Below are positions 1 through 11,382 of a stretch of DNA of 64,000 bases, piece after piece (position 1 is the stretch's first letter; every line of letters begins with the position of its first letter). The position numbers and the translations under genes are program-made. This DNA comes from Paracoccaceae bacterium (GTDB taxonomy: Bacteria > Pseudomonadota > Alphaproteobacteria > Rhodobacterales > Rhodobacteraceae): the NCBI GenBank assembly GCA_017854585.1, contig JAFMHK010000001.1:186001-250000 (forward strand), written 5' to 3'. The notes below the pieces were generated by a model that made no database searches, was not told the origin of the DNA, and worked only from the letters and a program-made list of their open reading frames with translations.

Positions 1-138
1 GTTTTGGTTATCCGTCAGTTCCCGGTGAAACAGCATGGTGCCGCATTCATCGCATTTGGTCCAAAGGTTCTCGGGCATTTCGCGGCGCGAGAAGATGGAG
101 TTGATGCGCGGGCGGACGTAGTTGGTAATCCAGTTCAT
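1..138 (-). CDS. accD: Acetyl-CoA carboxylase carboxyltransferase subunit beta, N-terminus only
   Basis: Only the first 46 codons lie in the window; the gene runs off the left edge. The visible N-terminus opens [15 protein letters not shown], the usual start of AccD, and continues to a Cys-x2-Cys pair at residues 29 and 32. These would be the first half of the AccD zinc ribbon. AccD with AccA moves the carboxyl group from biotin to acetyl-CoA in the first step of fatty acid synthesis, in the cytoplasm. It lies 72 bp downstream of the CPBP protease gene on the same strand. The catalytic domain cannot be seen, but the start is very characteristic. Confidence 0.9.
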   Translation of the reverse strand, partial: MNWITNYVRPRINSIFSRREMPENLWTKCDECGTMLFHRELTDNQN

Positions 139-210
139 CGATGGTCCTGCGGTTGCCTGTCGCTTGATCCGAGATATGCCGGACGCGGACGGAATGCAAT
201 CGGCGCGGAC

Positions 211-1098
211 TTAGCGGTTGCGTGTCACGGCATAGCGGATAATCGCCCAGACAACGATTGTGGCCACCATGTCTTGCACGATCAACGGGCGTAGGGCTGC
301 GGTATCAAGCGGGCTGAAGGGCATCGTATAAAGTGCAAGGCCCGACAGGGGGCCATCCAGTGCGACCACCAGAATTGCGACACTGTTGTTGGCAAAGTGG
401 AGCCCCCACGCCGCGCCAAGCGACCCGGTTGCCGCCGTGAGGTCGGCGGCGCACAGCGCGAAAAGCCCGACCGCTGCAACAATCAGCCACGCATTGCCGC
501 CCATCGTCGCCGGCTGGTAATGCGCCAGCGCAAACAGGACCGATGGCAGGACCATCCAGATCAGCGGCGAAGCAAAACGCGCGGCCAGTTGTTGTTGGAT
601 ATATCCCCGAAACAAGATCTCTTCCGCGCCGGTTTGCACCAGAATGCCGACCACAGCCAAGGGCAGGAATGACAGCCAAAGCGACAGGCTGAGGTTGGGC
701 TGTGGCCGCACGTCCGAGGGCAGCAAGGCCAGAAGCCCGAAAACGGCGGCGCAAACGCCCAACGCAAGCGCGAAGTCACGCACAACGCGGTGCCTTGGGC
801 CAAAGAGGGTGCCAATGCGACGGCGATGCAGCAGGCGGGCCGCCAGAAAAGGCCCGAGCGCCATGCCGAGGAAGCTGGCCAACAACAAAAGGCTGCCGGT
901 GGGTGTGCTGCCGGTGGCCATGAGGCGCATCCAGTTCTGCGCGCCATCCCAACCGCTGGTCAGTGTCAGAATGCCAAGAAGGACAACGAAGCCAGCCAGA
1001 TACACGGCCATGACCAGCAAGACGCCCAGCAACAAGCGCCAGATCTGGGGCCGTGCACGGGCGGGGGCGATGAACGCCTGATGGGCCGTATACTGCAT
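211..1098 (-). CDS. CPBP-family intramembrane metalloprotease (CAAX protease-like)
   Basis: A 295-residue polytopic membrane protein with about eight hydrophobic segments by eye. The C-terminal half carries the CPBP/Abi signature motifs in order: EEILFRG (EExxxR), then FALAHY (FxxxH), then HFANN. These are the conserved glutamate, histidine and asparagine positions thought to hold the catalytic metal in this family. Bacterial members are mostly uncharacterised; some process or protect against peptides. It is transcribed toward accD and away from ilvD, with 139 bp between its start and that of ilvD. The family call is firm and the substrate is unknown. Confidence 0.85.
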   Translation of the reverse strand: MQYTAHQAFIAPARARPQIWRLLLGVLLVMAVYLAGFVVLLGILTLTSGWDGAQNWMRLMATGSTPTGSLLLLASFLGMALGPFLAARLLHRRRIGTLFGPRHRVVRDFALALGVCAAVFGLLALLPSDVRPQPNLSLSLWLSFLPLAVVGILVQTGAEEILFRGYIQQQLAARFASPLIWMVLPSVLFALAHYQPATMGGNAWLIVAAVGLFALCAADLTAATGSLGAAWGLHFANNSVAILVVALDGPLSGLALYTMPFSPLDTAALRPLIVQDMVATIVVWAIIRYAVTRNR

Positions 1099-1237
1099 CG
1101 TGCCTGCCGCTTTTTGTCTTTTGATTCACCCTAGCCCGAAGGTCTTCTCCGGGCAATCGCGCTTGTGCCATTGAAACGCCCCGTCTATTCCCAAAGGGGA
1201 GAGACGAACACGCCATTTCTAACGGGAGAGCCGCACC

Positions 1238-2971
1238 ATGCTGAAAGGCAAGATGGACAAATCGAAATTGCCAAGCCGCTATGTGACCGAGGGGCCATCG
1301 CGCGCGCCACACCGGTCGTATTTCTATGCGATGGGGCTGAGCGAGGAAGAGATCAACCAGCCCTTCGTGGGTGTGGCCACCTGCTGGAACGAGGCGGCGC
1401 CGTGCAACATCGCGCTGAGTCGTCAGGCGCAGTCGGTCAAGATGGGCGTCAAGCAAGCCAACGGCACCCCGCGTGAGTTCACCACCATCACCGTTACCGA
1501 CGGGATCGCGATGGGCCATGAAGGCATGAGGTCGTCGCTGGCCAGCCGCGATGCGATCACGGACACCGTGGAGCTGACGATGCGCGGGCATTGCTATGAC
1601 GCCTTGGTGGGATTGGCGGGTTGCGACAAATCCCTGCCCGGCATGATGATGGCCATGGTGCGTCTGAACGTGCCGTCGGTGTTCATCTATGGCGGATCGA
1701 TCCTGCCGGGCCGACTGAACGGCAAGGACGTGACGGTGCAAGATGTGTTCGAAGCCGTGGGCCAGCATCAGGCGGGCAACATGAGCGACGAGGCCTTGGC
1801 GGTTCTTGAACGCGTGGCGTGCCCAAGCGCCGGGGCCTGCGGCGGTCAGTTTACCGCTAATACCATGGCGTGCGTGTCCGAAGCGATCGGTCTGGCGTTG
1901 CCGAATTCAAGCGGCGCGCCCGCACCTTACGAAAGCCGCGACCAGTATGGGGTGGCATCCGGTCAGGCAGTGATGAACCTGCTGGAAAAGAACATTCGCG
2001 CCCGCGATATCGTGACGCGGAAGTCGCTGGAAAACGCGGCGCGTATCGTGGCCTGCACCGGAGGGTCGACCAACGCCGGCCTGCACCTGCCGGCAATCGC
2101 GCATGAAGCCGGAATTGATTTTGATCTGTTCGACGTGTGCGACATCTTCAAGGACACCCCGTATTTCGTCGATATGAAGCCCGGCGGGCAGTATGTGGCG
2201 AAAGACCTTTACGAGGCGGGTGGCGTGCCAGTCGTGATGAATGAACTGCGCAAGGCGGGCCTGATCCACGAGGATTGCATGACCGCCACCGGCCGCACCA
2301 TGGGTGAAGAGCTTGACCTGATCACGCGCAAAGCCGATGGCAAGGTGATCCATGAGGTCGCGACGCCATTGACCGAAACCGGTGGCGTTGTCGGCCTGAA
2401 GGGCAACCTTGCACCGGAAGGCGCGATTGTGAAGGTTGCGGGGATCGCCCCCGAAAATCAGGTATTCACTGGCCCGGCGCGCGTCTTCGAATGTGAAGAG
2501 GACGCGTTCGAGGCGGTGAAAGCGCGGGACTACAAAGAAGGCGAGGTTCTGGTGATCCGCAACGAAGGGCCGCGCGGCGGGCCGGGCATGCGGGAAATGC
2601 TTGCCACCACCTCGGCCCTGTCTGGGCAGGGGATGGGCAAGAAGGTCGCCCTGATCACCGATGGCCGGTTCAGCGGGGCAACCCGTGGGTTCTGTGTGGG
2701 TCATGTCGGGCCAGAGGCCGCCGTGGCAGGCCCGATTGGTCTGCTGAAAGATGGCGATATGATCACCATCAACGCGATCACCGGGGAATTGAGCGTGGCG
2801 TTGAGCGAAGATGAACTGGCGGCGCGCAAGGCCGATTGGAAGGGCCCGCGCCCAACCATTTATGCCAGTGGTGCGCTGTGGAAATACGCGCAACTTGTGG
2901 GTGAGGCGCGATATGGCGCGGTTACGCACCCCGGCGCGAAAGAGGAGGCCCATGTTTACATGGACATCTAA
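1238..2971 (+). CDS. ilvD: Dihydroxy-acid dehydratase
   Basis: Full-length 577-residue IlvD. It converts 2,3-dihydroxy-isovalerate and 2,3-dihydroxy-3-methylvalerate to the keto acids that lead to valine/leucine and isoleucine. The iron-sulfur cysteine contexts of the family are present: NEAAPCN near residue 56, [11 protein letters not shown], and [10 protein letters not shown]. The conserved [19 protein letters not shown] stretch is near the C-terminus. The ATG at 1238 follows a gggaga ribosome site; a second ATG at 1253 is possible. The last 20 bases overlap the start of the lipoprotein gene, so the two are probably cotranscribed. Confidence 0.97.
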   Translation: MLKGKMDKSKLPSRYVTEGPSRAPHRSYFYAMGLSEEEINQPFVGVATCWNEAAPCNIALSRQAQSVKMGVKQANGTPREFTTITVTDGIAMGHEGMRSSLASRDAITDTVELTMRGHCYDALVGLAGCDKSLPGMMMAMVRLNVPSVFIYGGSILPGRLNGKDVTVQDVFEAVGQHQAGNMSDEALAVLERVACPSAGACGGQFTANTMACVSEAIGLALPNSSGAPAPYESRDQYGVASGQAVMNLLEKNIRARDIVTRKSLENAARIVACTGGSTNAGLHLPAIAHEAGIDFDLFDVCDIFKDTPYFVDMKPGGQYVAKDLYEAGGVPVVMNELRKAGLIHEDCMTATGRTMGEELDLITRKADGKVIHEVATPLTETGGVVGLKGNLAPEGAIVKVAGIAPENQVFTGPARVFECEEDAFEAVKARDYKEGEVLVIRNEGPRGGPGMREMLATTSALSGQGMGKKVALITDGRFSGATRGFCVGHVGPEAAVAGPIGLLKDGDMITINAITGELSVALSEDELAARKADWKGPRPTIYASGALWKYAQLVGEARYGAVTHPGAKEEAHVYMDI

Positions 2972-3728
2972 ACCATATTGGGCGGTGACCTTGGTCGCCG
3001 CCCTTATGCTTGCGGGCTGCGGCGGGCGGTTCGGTGGCGGGGGCGGCAATAGCGGCCCCCCACCGCAACGATCGGTCGCGGTGACAACCGATGCCGTGGT
3101 CATCACCGGACCAGAGGGGTTTTGCGTCGACCCGACAGCCACCCAGGACAATGGCACCACAGGGTTTGTGCTGATGGGCAATTGCGCAGCGATTTCGGAC
3201 AGCCGGGGTGCCGGACAGCCGGCTATACCCGCCTTGTTGACGGCGTCTGTTTCGGATGCATCGACGGACGGCAGCCTGCGCGACAGCATTCCGACGCTGG
3301 CCGAGTTCTTTCAGTCGGAGGACGGGCGGCGGCTGATGAGCCGCAGTCAGGATGCCACGACGGTGACAATTCTGGACAGCTTTCACCAAGATGACGTGTA
3401 TTACCTGCAGGCGCGCGATACGAGCGCGAACACCGTGTTCGGTGTCGGGCAGGATTATTGGCGCGCCTACATGGACGTTGGGTCGCGCATTGCCACCCTG
3501 TCGGTCTTGAGGCTGGAAGACCGGGAACTGAGCAGTGAGGCGGCGATTGGTTTGCTGCGCGGTTTCGCAACAGCGGTCATGACCGCCAATGCGCCCGGAG
3601 CCGAGCAACCTGTGGCGGCGGCGTCACGCGTGCCGGTTGCCCCATCGCCCCCGCCAGCGGCAACGCAGCGGAGCCGGACGGGCGGTCGATTAGGGAACGT
3701 GGGACTGCTTAGAAGGATATTCAATTAA
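2952..3728 (+). CDS. Putative lipoprotein of unknown function
   Basis: A 258-residue protein whose start ATG sits inside the end of ilvD, preceded by gaggagg. The N-terminus is a lipoprotein signal: charged start, hydrophobic stretch, then lipobox LMLAGC with the lipidated cysteine at residue 23. A Gly/Pro-rich linker (about 25-40) follows, then a globular domain, and a Pro/Ala-rich, basic C-terminal tail (about 215-258) ending LGLLRRIFN-like. I do not recognise the central domain. A product anchored in a membrane facing the periplasm is expected. Coupling to ilvD is positional only and does not imply a role in isoleucine/valine synthesis. Confidence 0.8.
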   Translation: MFTWTSKPYWAVTLVAALMLAGCGGRFGGGGGNSGPPPQRSVAVTTDAVVITGPEGFCVDPTATQDNGTTGFVLMGNCAAISDSRGAGQPAIPALLTASVSDASTDGSLRDSIPTLAEFFQSEDGRRLMSRSQDATTVTILDSFHQDDVYYLQARDTSANTVFGVGQDYWRAYMDVGSRIATLSVLRLEDRELSSEAAIGLLRGFATAVMTANAPGAEQPVAAASRVPVAPSPPPAATQRSRTGGRLGNVGLLRRIFN

Positions 3729-3797
3729 CCTCAATTGGGGTAGATTGTGTCAAAATGAGAAACACCGCGGCATAGACGGTGAAGTGGGGACACAGAT

Positions 3798-4574
3798 ATG
3801 GGCATGCAGGTTCCAGGGTTCTTGGGACGGATCGGACTCGCACAGGTCATGCGGCGCTGGAGCGCTGTTCTGGCCGCACCTGAAACAGTTTCGGCCAAGG
3901 GATTGCGTGAGATGCGGGGCCAGATGCGCAGGTTGCGCGACGATCTGGACCGGATGGCGGCTTGCGCGCAAAGCGAGCTGTTGGCGCGGGCAGATGGTGC
4001 CGAAGATGGCATCGCGCGGCCAGTTCAATGCGATTGGTCCTATCGCCCGGAACCGTGGGTTCGCATGATGCACCCGCGTGGGCGGGTCGAGGTTGCTTCG
4101 CCCACCCGGCTGCCGGGTGGAGTCACGTTGTTTCACGATGCTGCGCGGCCGGATCTGACCTTGCGTCAGGAACCTGTCCCGGGAAGCGATGCAGGCGCCC
4201 GGTTCGGCCTTGTGATGGAGGTTTATCGGTTTGACGGGTCGTTCTTGTCGCTGGTGGAAGATTTCCCCGCTGAGGCACTGGTCGGGCTGACGCGCAACCA
4301 TTTCGTGACCGTGTCCCTGAACGTGGATATGGAGGAACCGCTGGAGATCTACGCGCGCTTGAACGTCCAGCATGGTCCCAATACCGAACAGATCGTGCGG
4401 CAGTTTGCGCTGGATGGTAAGCGCGCGGTGGTCGAGTTTGACCTCGCCTATACGACGATCAACGAAAAACGGTTGGAGAAGATGTGGTTGGACCTGATTT
4501 TTGAGGGACCAAGCATGAACCGGATCGCGCTGTGGGACATGAATATGATCCGGGCGCCTCGGGCTGATATGTGA
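3798..4574 (+). CDS. DUF6478 family protein
   Basis: A 258-residue soluble-looking protein without a signal peptide or membrane segment. The N-terminal 70 residues are basic and helical (RQM/RRLRDDL-type heptads), followed by a mixed alpha/beta domain rich in Trp and Arg (WSYRPEPW, then VEDFPAEALVGLTRNHFVTVSL). I recognise it as the DUF6478 family, largely seen in Rhodobacteraceae, with no known function. ATG at 3798 was chosen; ATG at 3804 is an equal alternative. The stop TGA is part of the ribosome site of the next gene, so the two are probably coupled. Confidence 0.75.
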   Translation: MGMQVPGFLGRIGLAQVMRRWSAVLAAPETVSAKGLREMRGQMRRLRDDLDRMAACAQSELLARADGAEDGIARPVQCDWSYRPEPWVRMMHPRGRVEVASPTRLPGGVTLFHDAARPDLTLRQEPVPGSDAGARFGLVMEVYRFDGSFLSLVEDFPAEALVGLTRNHFVTVSLNVDMEEPLEIYARLNVQHGPNTEQIVRQFALDGKRAVVEFDLAYTTINEKRLEKMWLDLIFEGPSMNRIALWDMNMIRAPRADM

Positions 4575-4587
4575 GGAAGTGGCGGGT

Positions 4588-4962
4588 ATGGCCGAAGAGA
4601 TACTGACACGTTTGCGGTTCAACGCGGGGTGCTATGAGGGCACTTTGCAGGCGAACCCCGCGCCGGGGATCGAGGCGATGCACCATGGCAAGGTCGTTGC
4701 GGTCGCCCATGCGACGCCGCAGGAAGGGCGCACCAACGAGCACCGTATTTCGGTGCATCTGCCGGCCGAGGTGATGGGCGAGGGCGTGCAGGTCATCGCG
4801 CTTCGGTCGACGACGACGGGTGACGTGCTGGACCGGATCACGATCATGGCCGGTGCGGCCCTTGATGAGGATATCCGGGCCGAATTGGCACTGGTCCGCG
4901 ATGAGTTGGAGGTGCTGAAGCGTGCGTTCCGGCGCCACTGCGTCGAAACCGGACAGGATTGA
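4588..4962 (+). CDS. Conserved hypothetical protein, partner of the DUF6478 gene
   Basis: A 124-residue protein, MAEEILTRLRFNAGCYEG at its start. The ATG at 4588 is preceded at ideal spacing by aggaag, which overlaps the stop codon of the upstream DUF6478 gene; a GTG at 4579 is less likely. The body looks beta-rich (VVAVAHATP, HRISVHLPAEV, VQVIALRST), and the C-terminal third is an acidic/basic helix that could form a coiled coil (ELALVRDELEVLKRAFRR). I recognise no catalytic motif. The tight spacing suggests it works with, or is cotranslated with, the DUF6478 protein. Confidence 0.7.
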   Translation: MAEEILTRLRFNAGCYEGTLQANPAPGIEAMHHGKVVAVAHATPQEGRTNEHRISVHLPAEVMGEGVQVIALRSTTTGDVLDRITIMAGAALDEDIRAELALVRDELEVLKRAFRRHCVETGQD

Positions 4963-5043
4963 TCGCCGGGCAGGATTGTGTGGCTGGCATCAGTTCCATT
5001 CAAACGCCCTGCGGTCGGCGGATATCCGATCCATCAACGGTGG

Positions 5044-5062
5044 CTTTATTTCACGAATAAAG
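5044..5062. promoter_or_regulatory. AT-rich perfect palindrome upstream of fadH
   Basis: CTTTATT-tcacg-AATAAAG, with 7-bp perfect arms, stands out in otherwise GC-rich DNA. It lies 75 bp before the fadH start, in a 175-bp gap between genes. It is followed by two close copies of gGGATGACGC (near 5065-5092). A regulator site for fadH is my inference. The regulator is unknown. Confidence 0.4.
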
Positions 5063-5071
5063 ATGGGATGA

Positions 5072-7171
<2,100 letters not shown>

Positions 7172-7225
7172 GGGGCCAGCCCCCCGGCCTGCGGCCGCCC
7201 CCCGGAATATTTATGAAACGGAGAA
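7172..7225 (+). repeat. GC-rich intergenic stem-loop repeat, copy 1
   Basis: Starts at the fadH stop: GGGGGCCAGCCCCC hairpin, then CGGCC-tgc-GGCCG hairpin, then CCCCCGGAATATTTATGAAA-like tail with GGAGAAAG. Closely similar elements lie at 21050-21105 (plus strand) and 26836-26872 (minus strand). All three sit directly after a gene end. It may act as a transcription terminator for fadH, but the wider family resemblance suggests a dispersed repeat. Confidence 0.65.
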
Positions 7226-7242
7226 AGGCTAACCCGCAGCAC

Positions 7243-7527
7243 CTAGCCCAGAAGCTTGCCCAGTTTCATTGCGACGCCGATATCGCCCGAGACCTTGAGC
7301 TTGCCCATCATTACGCCGGTCATCGGATTGAGCTTGCCGGCCAGAAGCTTGGTCAGGTTGTCGGCGGTGAGCGTGATGGTGCAATCGGTGTCTCGGTCCA
7401 CTGTCGCCGCGGTGCCGTCCGCCAAGACAACGACACCATCCGCGCCACAATCGAATTTCAGCGAGCCGTCAAATCGCTTGTCTGACAGACCGGTTTGCAG
7501 GCGGCGGGCGATTTCGGTGAGTGGCAT
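7243..7527 (-). CDS. SCP2 sterol-binding domain protein
   Basis: A 94-residue single-domain SCP2 protein. The typical core is present: a helix (LTEIARRLQ), DGSLKFDCGADGVVVLADG strand pair, CTITLTADNLTKLLAGKLNP, and GKLKVSGDIGVAMKLGKLL at the C-terminus. SCP2 domains bind lipids or fatty acyl-CoA in a hydrophobic tunnel. It lies downstream of argG on the same strand, separated by a strong hairpin (7546-7571), and converges on fadH. A lipid-related role next to the beta-oxidation enzyme is suggestive only. Confidence 0.85.
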   Translation of the reverse strand: MPLTEIARRLQTGLSDKRFDGSLKFDCGADGVVVLADGTAATVDRDTDCTITLTADNLTKLLAGKLNPMTGVMMGKLKVSGDIGVAMKLGKLLG

Positions 7528-7545
7528 GGGCGCATCCGTTGGTGA

Positions 7546-7571
7546 AGCGGCCCGCCAGTGGGCGGGCCGCT
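7546..7571 (-). terminator. Hairpin terminator after argG
   Basis: A perfect 11-bp stem, AGCGGCCCGCC-AGTG-GGCGGGCCGCT, begins 10 bp beyond the argG stop in the direction of argG transcription. Only a short T-poor tail follows, so it may be inefficient or rho-assisted and allow some read-through into the SCP2 gene. Confidence 0.6.
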
Positions 7572-7580
7572 GTCACGAGG

Positions 7581-8801
7581 TCACTTCTTGAGCCGTCTGT
7601 TGCGCGCGGCCAGAAGTTTCAGGCGCAGCGCGTTCAGTTGGATGAAACCCTGAGCATCCTTCTGGTCATAGGCGCCTGCGTCTTCCTCGAAGGTCACGTG
7701 CGCCTCGGAATAGAGCGAATGGTCGGACCAACGCGCGACTGTGCGGGCCGAGCCCTTGTACAGTTTCACGCGAACGGTTCCAGAGACATGCTCTTGCGAC
7801 TTGTCGATCAGGGCTTGCAGCATTTCGCGTTCTGGCGAGAACCAGAATCCGTTGTAAATCAACTCCGCATATCGCGGCATGATGCTGTCTTTCAGGTGCC
7901 CCGCGCCGCTATCCAGCGTGATCTGCTCGATCCCGCGATGTGCCTCCAGCAAGATGGTGCCGCCGGGGGTTTCGTAGATGCCGCGGGATTTCATGCCGAC
8001 AAAACGGTTTTCCACCAGATCAAGCCGACCGACGCCATGTCTACCGCCAATTTCGTTCAGACGGGTCAGTATTGTGGCGGGCGACATGGCTTCACCGTTG
8101 ATGGCCACAGCATCGCCGCGTTCGAAGGTAATCTCGACCATCTCGGGGGTGTCGGGCGCGAGTTCGGGGTCAACCGTGCGCTGATAGACGTAATCGGGTG
8201 CCTCCTCCGCCGGGTTTTCCAGAACCTTACCCTCGGAGGAGGTATGCAACAGATTGGCATCGACGCTGAACGGCGCATCGCCGCGTTTGTCTTTCGCGAT
8301 GGGGATCTGGTTCTTTTCGGCAAATTCCAGCAGCCGGGTGCGGCTGGTCAGGTCCCATTCGCGCCACGGTGCGATGACCTTGATTTCAGGGTTCAGCGCA
8401 TAGGCAGCCAGTTCGAACCGGACTTGATCGTTCCCTTTGCCCGTTGCGCCGTGGCTGACGGCGTCAGCCCCGGTTTCGGCAGCGATTTCCACAAGGCGTT
8501 TGGAAATCAGCGGGCGCGCAATCGAGGTGCCCAACAGATACAGCCCCTCGTACAGCGCATTGGCGCGGAACATCGGAAAGACGAAATCGCGGGTGAATTC
8601 CTCGCGGAGGTCTTCGATGTAGATGGCCGAGGCGCCCATCATCTCGGCTTTCTTGCGGGCGGGCTCCAACTCCTCGCCTTGACCGAGGTCGGCGGTGAAG
8701 GTCACCACCTCGCAGCCGTATTCCGTCTGCAACCATTTCAGGATGATGGAGGTGTCGAGACCCCCGGAATAGGCAAGAACGACTTTCTTTGGGGCAGTCA
8801 T
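7581..8801 (-). CDS. argG: Argininosuccinate synthase
   Basis: Full-length, 406 residues, the usual ArgG size. It joins citrulline and aspartate using ATP to give argininosuccinate, the penultimate step of arginine synthesis, in the cytoplasm. The N-terminal ATP-binding P-loop AYSGGLDTS is at about residues 10-18. Conserved substrate-binding stretches include [13 protein letters not shown] and [16 protein letters not shown]. It stands alone (no argH nearby), divergent from the membrane protein gene at 8885. Confidence 0.97.
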   Translation of the reverse strand: MTAPKKVVLAYSGGLDTSIILKWLQTEYGCEVVTFTADLGQGEELEPARKKAEMMGASAIYIEDLREEFTRDFVFPMFRANALYEGLYLLGTSIARPLISKRLVEIAAETGADAVSHGATGKGNDQVRFELAAYALNPEIKVIAPWREWDLTSRTRLLEFAEKNQIPIAKDKRGDAPFSVDANLLHTSSEGKVLENPAEEAPDYVYQRTVDPELAPDTPEMVEITFERGDAVAINGEAMSPATILTRLNEIGGRHGVGRLDLVENRFVGMKSRGIYETPGGTILLEAHRGIEQITLDSGAGHLKDSIMPRYAELIYNGFWFSPEREMLQALIDKSQEHVSGTVRVKLYKGSARTVARWSDHSLYSEAHVTFEEDAGAYDQKDAQGFIQLNALRLKLLAARNRRLKK

Positions 8802-8884
8802 TGGCAGCTCCGACAGGTTTTCGTTGACCGACAGGGCGATAGCGGGTTTTCAGGGATGGGGCAAGGCAAGCAGGAGCGCGCGAG

Positions 8885-9640
8885 ATGGACTATGGGTATC
8901 AATTGCTGCGGCATGTCGTGCAGCAGGTGTTTGGCAATCTGGCCCAAGCGGCCCGGCTGACGCTGCTTTTGACGCTGATACCATCGCTTTTGCTGATTGT
9001 GACAAATCCGGGGGTGATGACCGGCGCTGCAATTGATCCGACGCAACCGGGCGCCATCGGGGTCAACTGGTCGATGTTGATGCTGGCTGCCGCCCTGAGT
9101 GTCGTGGCCTGGTGCTGGGCGGCGGTGGGGTGGCACCGCTATGTGCTGTTGGAAGAAATGGGCAATGGTGTTGTGCCCATGTGGAACGGCACGCGGATCT
9201 GGAATTACTTCACTGCGGCATTGATCGTGGGTCTGGTTGTGCTGGGCGTGGCGTTCGGTTTGGGACTTGTGATCGGGTTTGTTGTCGTGTTGCTGCCTTC
9301 GCCGATGGTCGCCGGGTTCTTGGGAATCGGTCTTGTTGTCGGGGTGTTGTGGATTTCTGCGCGGATTGGCCTGATCTTGCCAGCCGCGGCTCTGGGTCAG
9401 CCGCTGCGGGTCAGCGAAAGCTGGGCTGTGACGGCGCCTGTTTCGGGGCAGATATTGCTGCCGGTACTGGTTATCGCCGTGGTTGGCGGGGTGGTGTCAC
9501 AGGTGGTGCACATGATCTTGGGGATGACGATTGCCGCCGCCTTGGTCAATGTTGGGGTATCGTGGCTGCAACTGCTGATGAACCTTGGCTTGATGACGAC
9601 GCTTTATGGCAATTTGATCGAAGGCCGGCAGATGAACTGA
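8885..9640 (+). CDS. Polytopic inner-membrane protein of unknown function
   Basis: A 251-residue, highly hydrophobic protein with about six membrane segments by eye (roughly 22-40, 62-83, 108-136, 143-163, 184-205 and 212-238). An extra-membrane loop (about 85-105, VGWHRYVLLEEMGNG) follows the second segment. AGGAG lies 9 bases before the ATG. It resembles the loosely defined families of six-helix membrane proteins related to glycerophosphodiester phosphodiesterase membrane domains, but I see no catalytic motif. It lies 40 bp upstream of ilvA and may share a transcript with it. Confidence 0.7.
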   Translation: MDYGYQLLRHVVQQVFGNLAQAARLTLLLTLIPSLLLIVTNPGVMTGAAIDPTQPGAIGVNWSMLMLAAALSVVAWCWAAVGWHRYVLLEEMGNGVVPMWNGTRIWNYFTAALIVGLVVLGVAFGLGLVIGFVVVLLPSPMVAGFLGIGLVVGVLWISARIGLILPAAALGQPLRVSESWAVTAPVSGQILLPVLVIAVVGGVVSQVVHMILGMTIAAALVNVGVSWLQLLMNLGLMTTLYGNLIEGRQMN

Positions 9641-9680
9641 CGGGCTGGACAGCCGAGACAGGTTAGGGCAGGCCAGAGCG

Positions 9681-10928
9681 ATGGATGATTTTGCCAAAGC
9701 CGCCCGCGCCGCCACCGCCGAAATGCGCGCCCTGTTTCCGCCGACGCCGTTGCAGCGCAACGTCTATCTGTCGGAACGATATGGCGCCGATATCTGGCTG
9801 AAGCGGGAAGATCTGAGCCCCGTGCGATCCTACAAGATCAGGGGTGCGTTCAATGCGATGCGCAAGGTGCGGATGGCGCGGCCTGCGCAACGACAGTTCG
9901 TGTGTGCAAGCGCGGGCAATCATGCACAGGGCGTTGCGTTCGTGTGCCAGCATTTCGGCGTGCAGGGGACCATCTTCATGCCGGTCACCACGCCGAAACA
10001 GAAGATCGACAAGACCAAGGCGTTTGGTGGCGATCATGTGCGGATCAAGCTGGTCGGCGATTTCTTTGACGATACCCTGACCGCCGCACAAGCGTTTTGC
10101 GCAGCACAGGGGGCGCATTTCCTTGCGCCGTTCAACGACCCTGATGTGATCGAGGGGCAAGCGTCGGTGGCGGTGGAAATGCTGGAGGAGTTGGGCCGCA
10201 GCCCCGACCGGCTGATCTTGCCAGTGGGGGGCGGCGGATTGTCGGCTGGGATGTCGCGGTATCTGCGCGGGGTGGGGGCGATGCCGCCGATGACGCTGGT
10301 GGAACCCGTGGGTGGCCCCAGCCTGACGGCAGCCTTGGCCAATGGCGGGCCGATTGCGGTGCCGATCACCGACAGTTTCGTTGATGGGGCCGCCGTCGCG
10401 CGGATTGGCGATCTGACGTTTGATGCCTTGCGGGGGGTGGACCCGGCCGACGTGTTGCTGGCGCCGGAAAACCGGATCTGCGTGACCATCCAGCAAATGC
10501 TCAACGTGGAAGGGATCGTTCTGGAACCGGCAGGTGCGCTGTCACTTGATGTGCTGCCTGAGATGGCGGACCGAATTGCCGGACAGACCGTGGTGTGCGT
10601 CACTTCGGGGGGAAATTTCGATTTCGAACGCCTGCCCGAAGTGAAGGAGCGCGCGATGCGCTATCTTGGGGTGAAGAAGTATTTCATCCTGCGGTTGCCG
10701 CAACGGCCCGGCGCCCTGAAGGATTTTCTGGCTCTGCTGGGACCGGATGACGATATTGCCCGGTTCGAATATCTCAAGAAATCGGCCCGCAATTTCGGCT
10801 CGGTCCTGATCGGGATCGAGACGTCCGAGGCGGAGCGATTCGCGGAGTTGTTTGCCAGCATGACCGCCAGCGGCTTTGCGTTCCGGGACATCACCAACGA
10901 CGACGTGTTGGCCGAATTCCTGATCTAG
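9681..10928 (+). CDS. ilvA: Threonine ammonia-lyase (threonine dehydratase), biosynthetic
   Basis: A 415-residue PLP enzyme that deaminates threonine to 2-oxobutyrate, the entry to isoleucine. The PLP lysine is K52 in SYKIRGAFNAM; the phosphate-binding glycine loop is PVGGGGLSAGM. From about residue 330 there is one ACT-like regulatory domain (FILRLPQRPGALKDFL). It is therefore the shorter form with one regulatory lobe rather than the two of the enterobacterial enzyme. Its TAG stop shares four bases (CTAG) with the stop of the convergent HPt gene. Confidence 0.93.
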   Translation: MDDFAKAARAATAEMRALFPPTPLQRNVYLSERYGADIWLKREDLSPVRSYKIRGAFNAMRKVRMARPAQRQFVCASAGNHAQGVAFVCQHFGVQGTIFMPVTTPKQKIDKTKAFGGDHVRIKLVGDFFDDTLTAAQAFCAAQGAHFLAPFNDPDVIEGQASVAVEMLEELGRSPDRLILPVGGGGLSAGMSRYLRGVGAMPPMTLVEPVGGPSLTAALANGGPIAVPITDSFVDGAAVARIGDLTFDALRGVDPADVLLAPENRICVTIQQMLNVEGIVLEPAGALSLDVLPEMADRIAGQTVVCVTSGGNFDFERLPEVKERAMRYLGVKKYFILRLPQRPGALKDFLALLGPDDDIARFEYLKKSARNFGSVLIGIETSEAERFAELFASMTASGFAFRDITNDDVLAEFLI

Positions 10929-11251
10929 CTGGTGGTGGCTTTGCCGGGAAGTTTTGGCCTGACCTCGGCAACCGATCTGTGGAACAGGGCGACAATTTCC
11001 GAGATATTCGGCGACGCCCCCGCAGTGATAGTGGTTTCGGCCGCCTGACACGCCCGCGCCAGCCCGCGAAAGCCGAGGTTGGCGGCGCTACCTCGTAGAA
11101 AATGAAAATCATCTGGGCCAATATGGTCAGGCGCCGCCGAAAGCCGGACAAGCGTTTCTTCGATTTCGGTCACGAACAGCATCGCGACGGCGGCAAAATC
11201 ATCATCGCCCATATCGGTCCGCAATGCGGACAGCCGATCCCAATCAATCAT
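10925..11251 (-). CDS. HPt-domain phosphotransfer protein
   Basis: A 108-residue stand-alone histidine phosphotransfer protein. The signature HFLRGSAANLGF places the phosphorylated histidine at residue 50, with Arg in place of the more common Lys three residues later. The rest is the expected four-helix pattern. The start at 11251 (MIDWDRL) follows GGAGGT; a longer frame upstream lacks a ribosome site. It diverges, with a 131-bp gap, from the receiver-phosphatase gene at 11383, an obvious candidate partner. No histidine kinase is nearby. Phosphorelay function is from family knowledge; pairing is inference. Confidence 0.85.
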   Translation of the reverse strand: MIDWDRLSALRTDMGDDDFAAVAMLFVTEIEETLVRLSAAPDHIGPDDFHFLRGSAANLGFRGLARACQAAETTITAGASPNISEIVALFHRSVAEVRPKLPGKATTS

Positions 11252-11382
11252 CACCACCTCCAACAAGCTCCGCAAAAGATGGTGCTGTGACCACATTAAG
11301 GCCCGGTTAAACCAGACGGCCCTGATCAATCGGATTTTCGCATTCACGCGCTGTTAAGGGGGTTTGCCCCAAAGAGGCCGGG

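Noticed and set aside
1907-3289. 460-codon open frame on the minus strand
   Set aside because: Antisense to ilvD and the lipoprotein gene, both of which are clear on the other strand.
7521-8960. 479-codon open frame on the plus strand
   Set aside because: It is antisense to argG and has no recognisable domain; long antisense frames are usual in GC-rich coding DNA.
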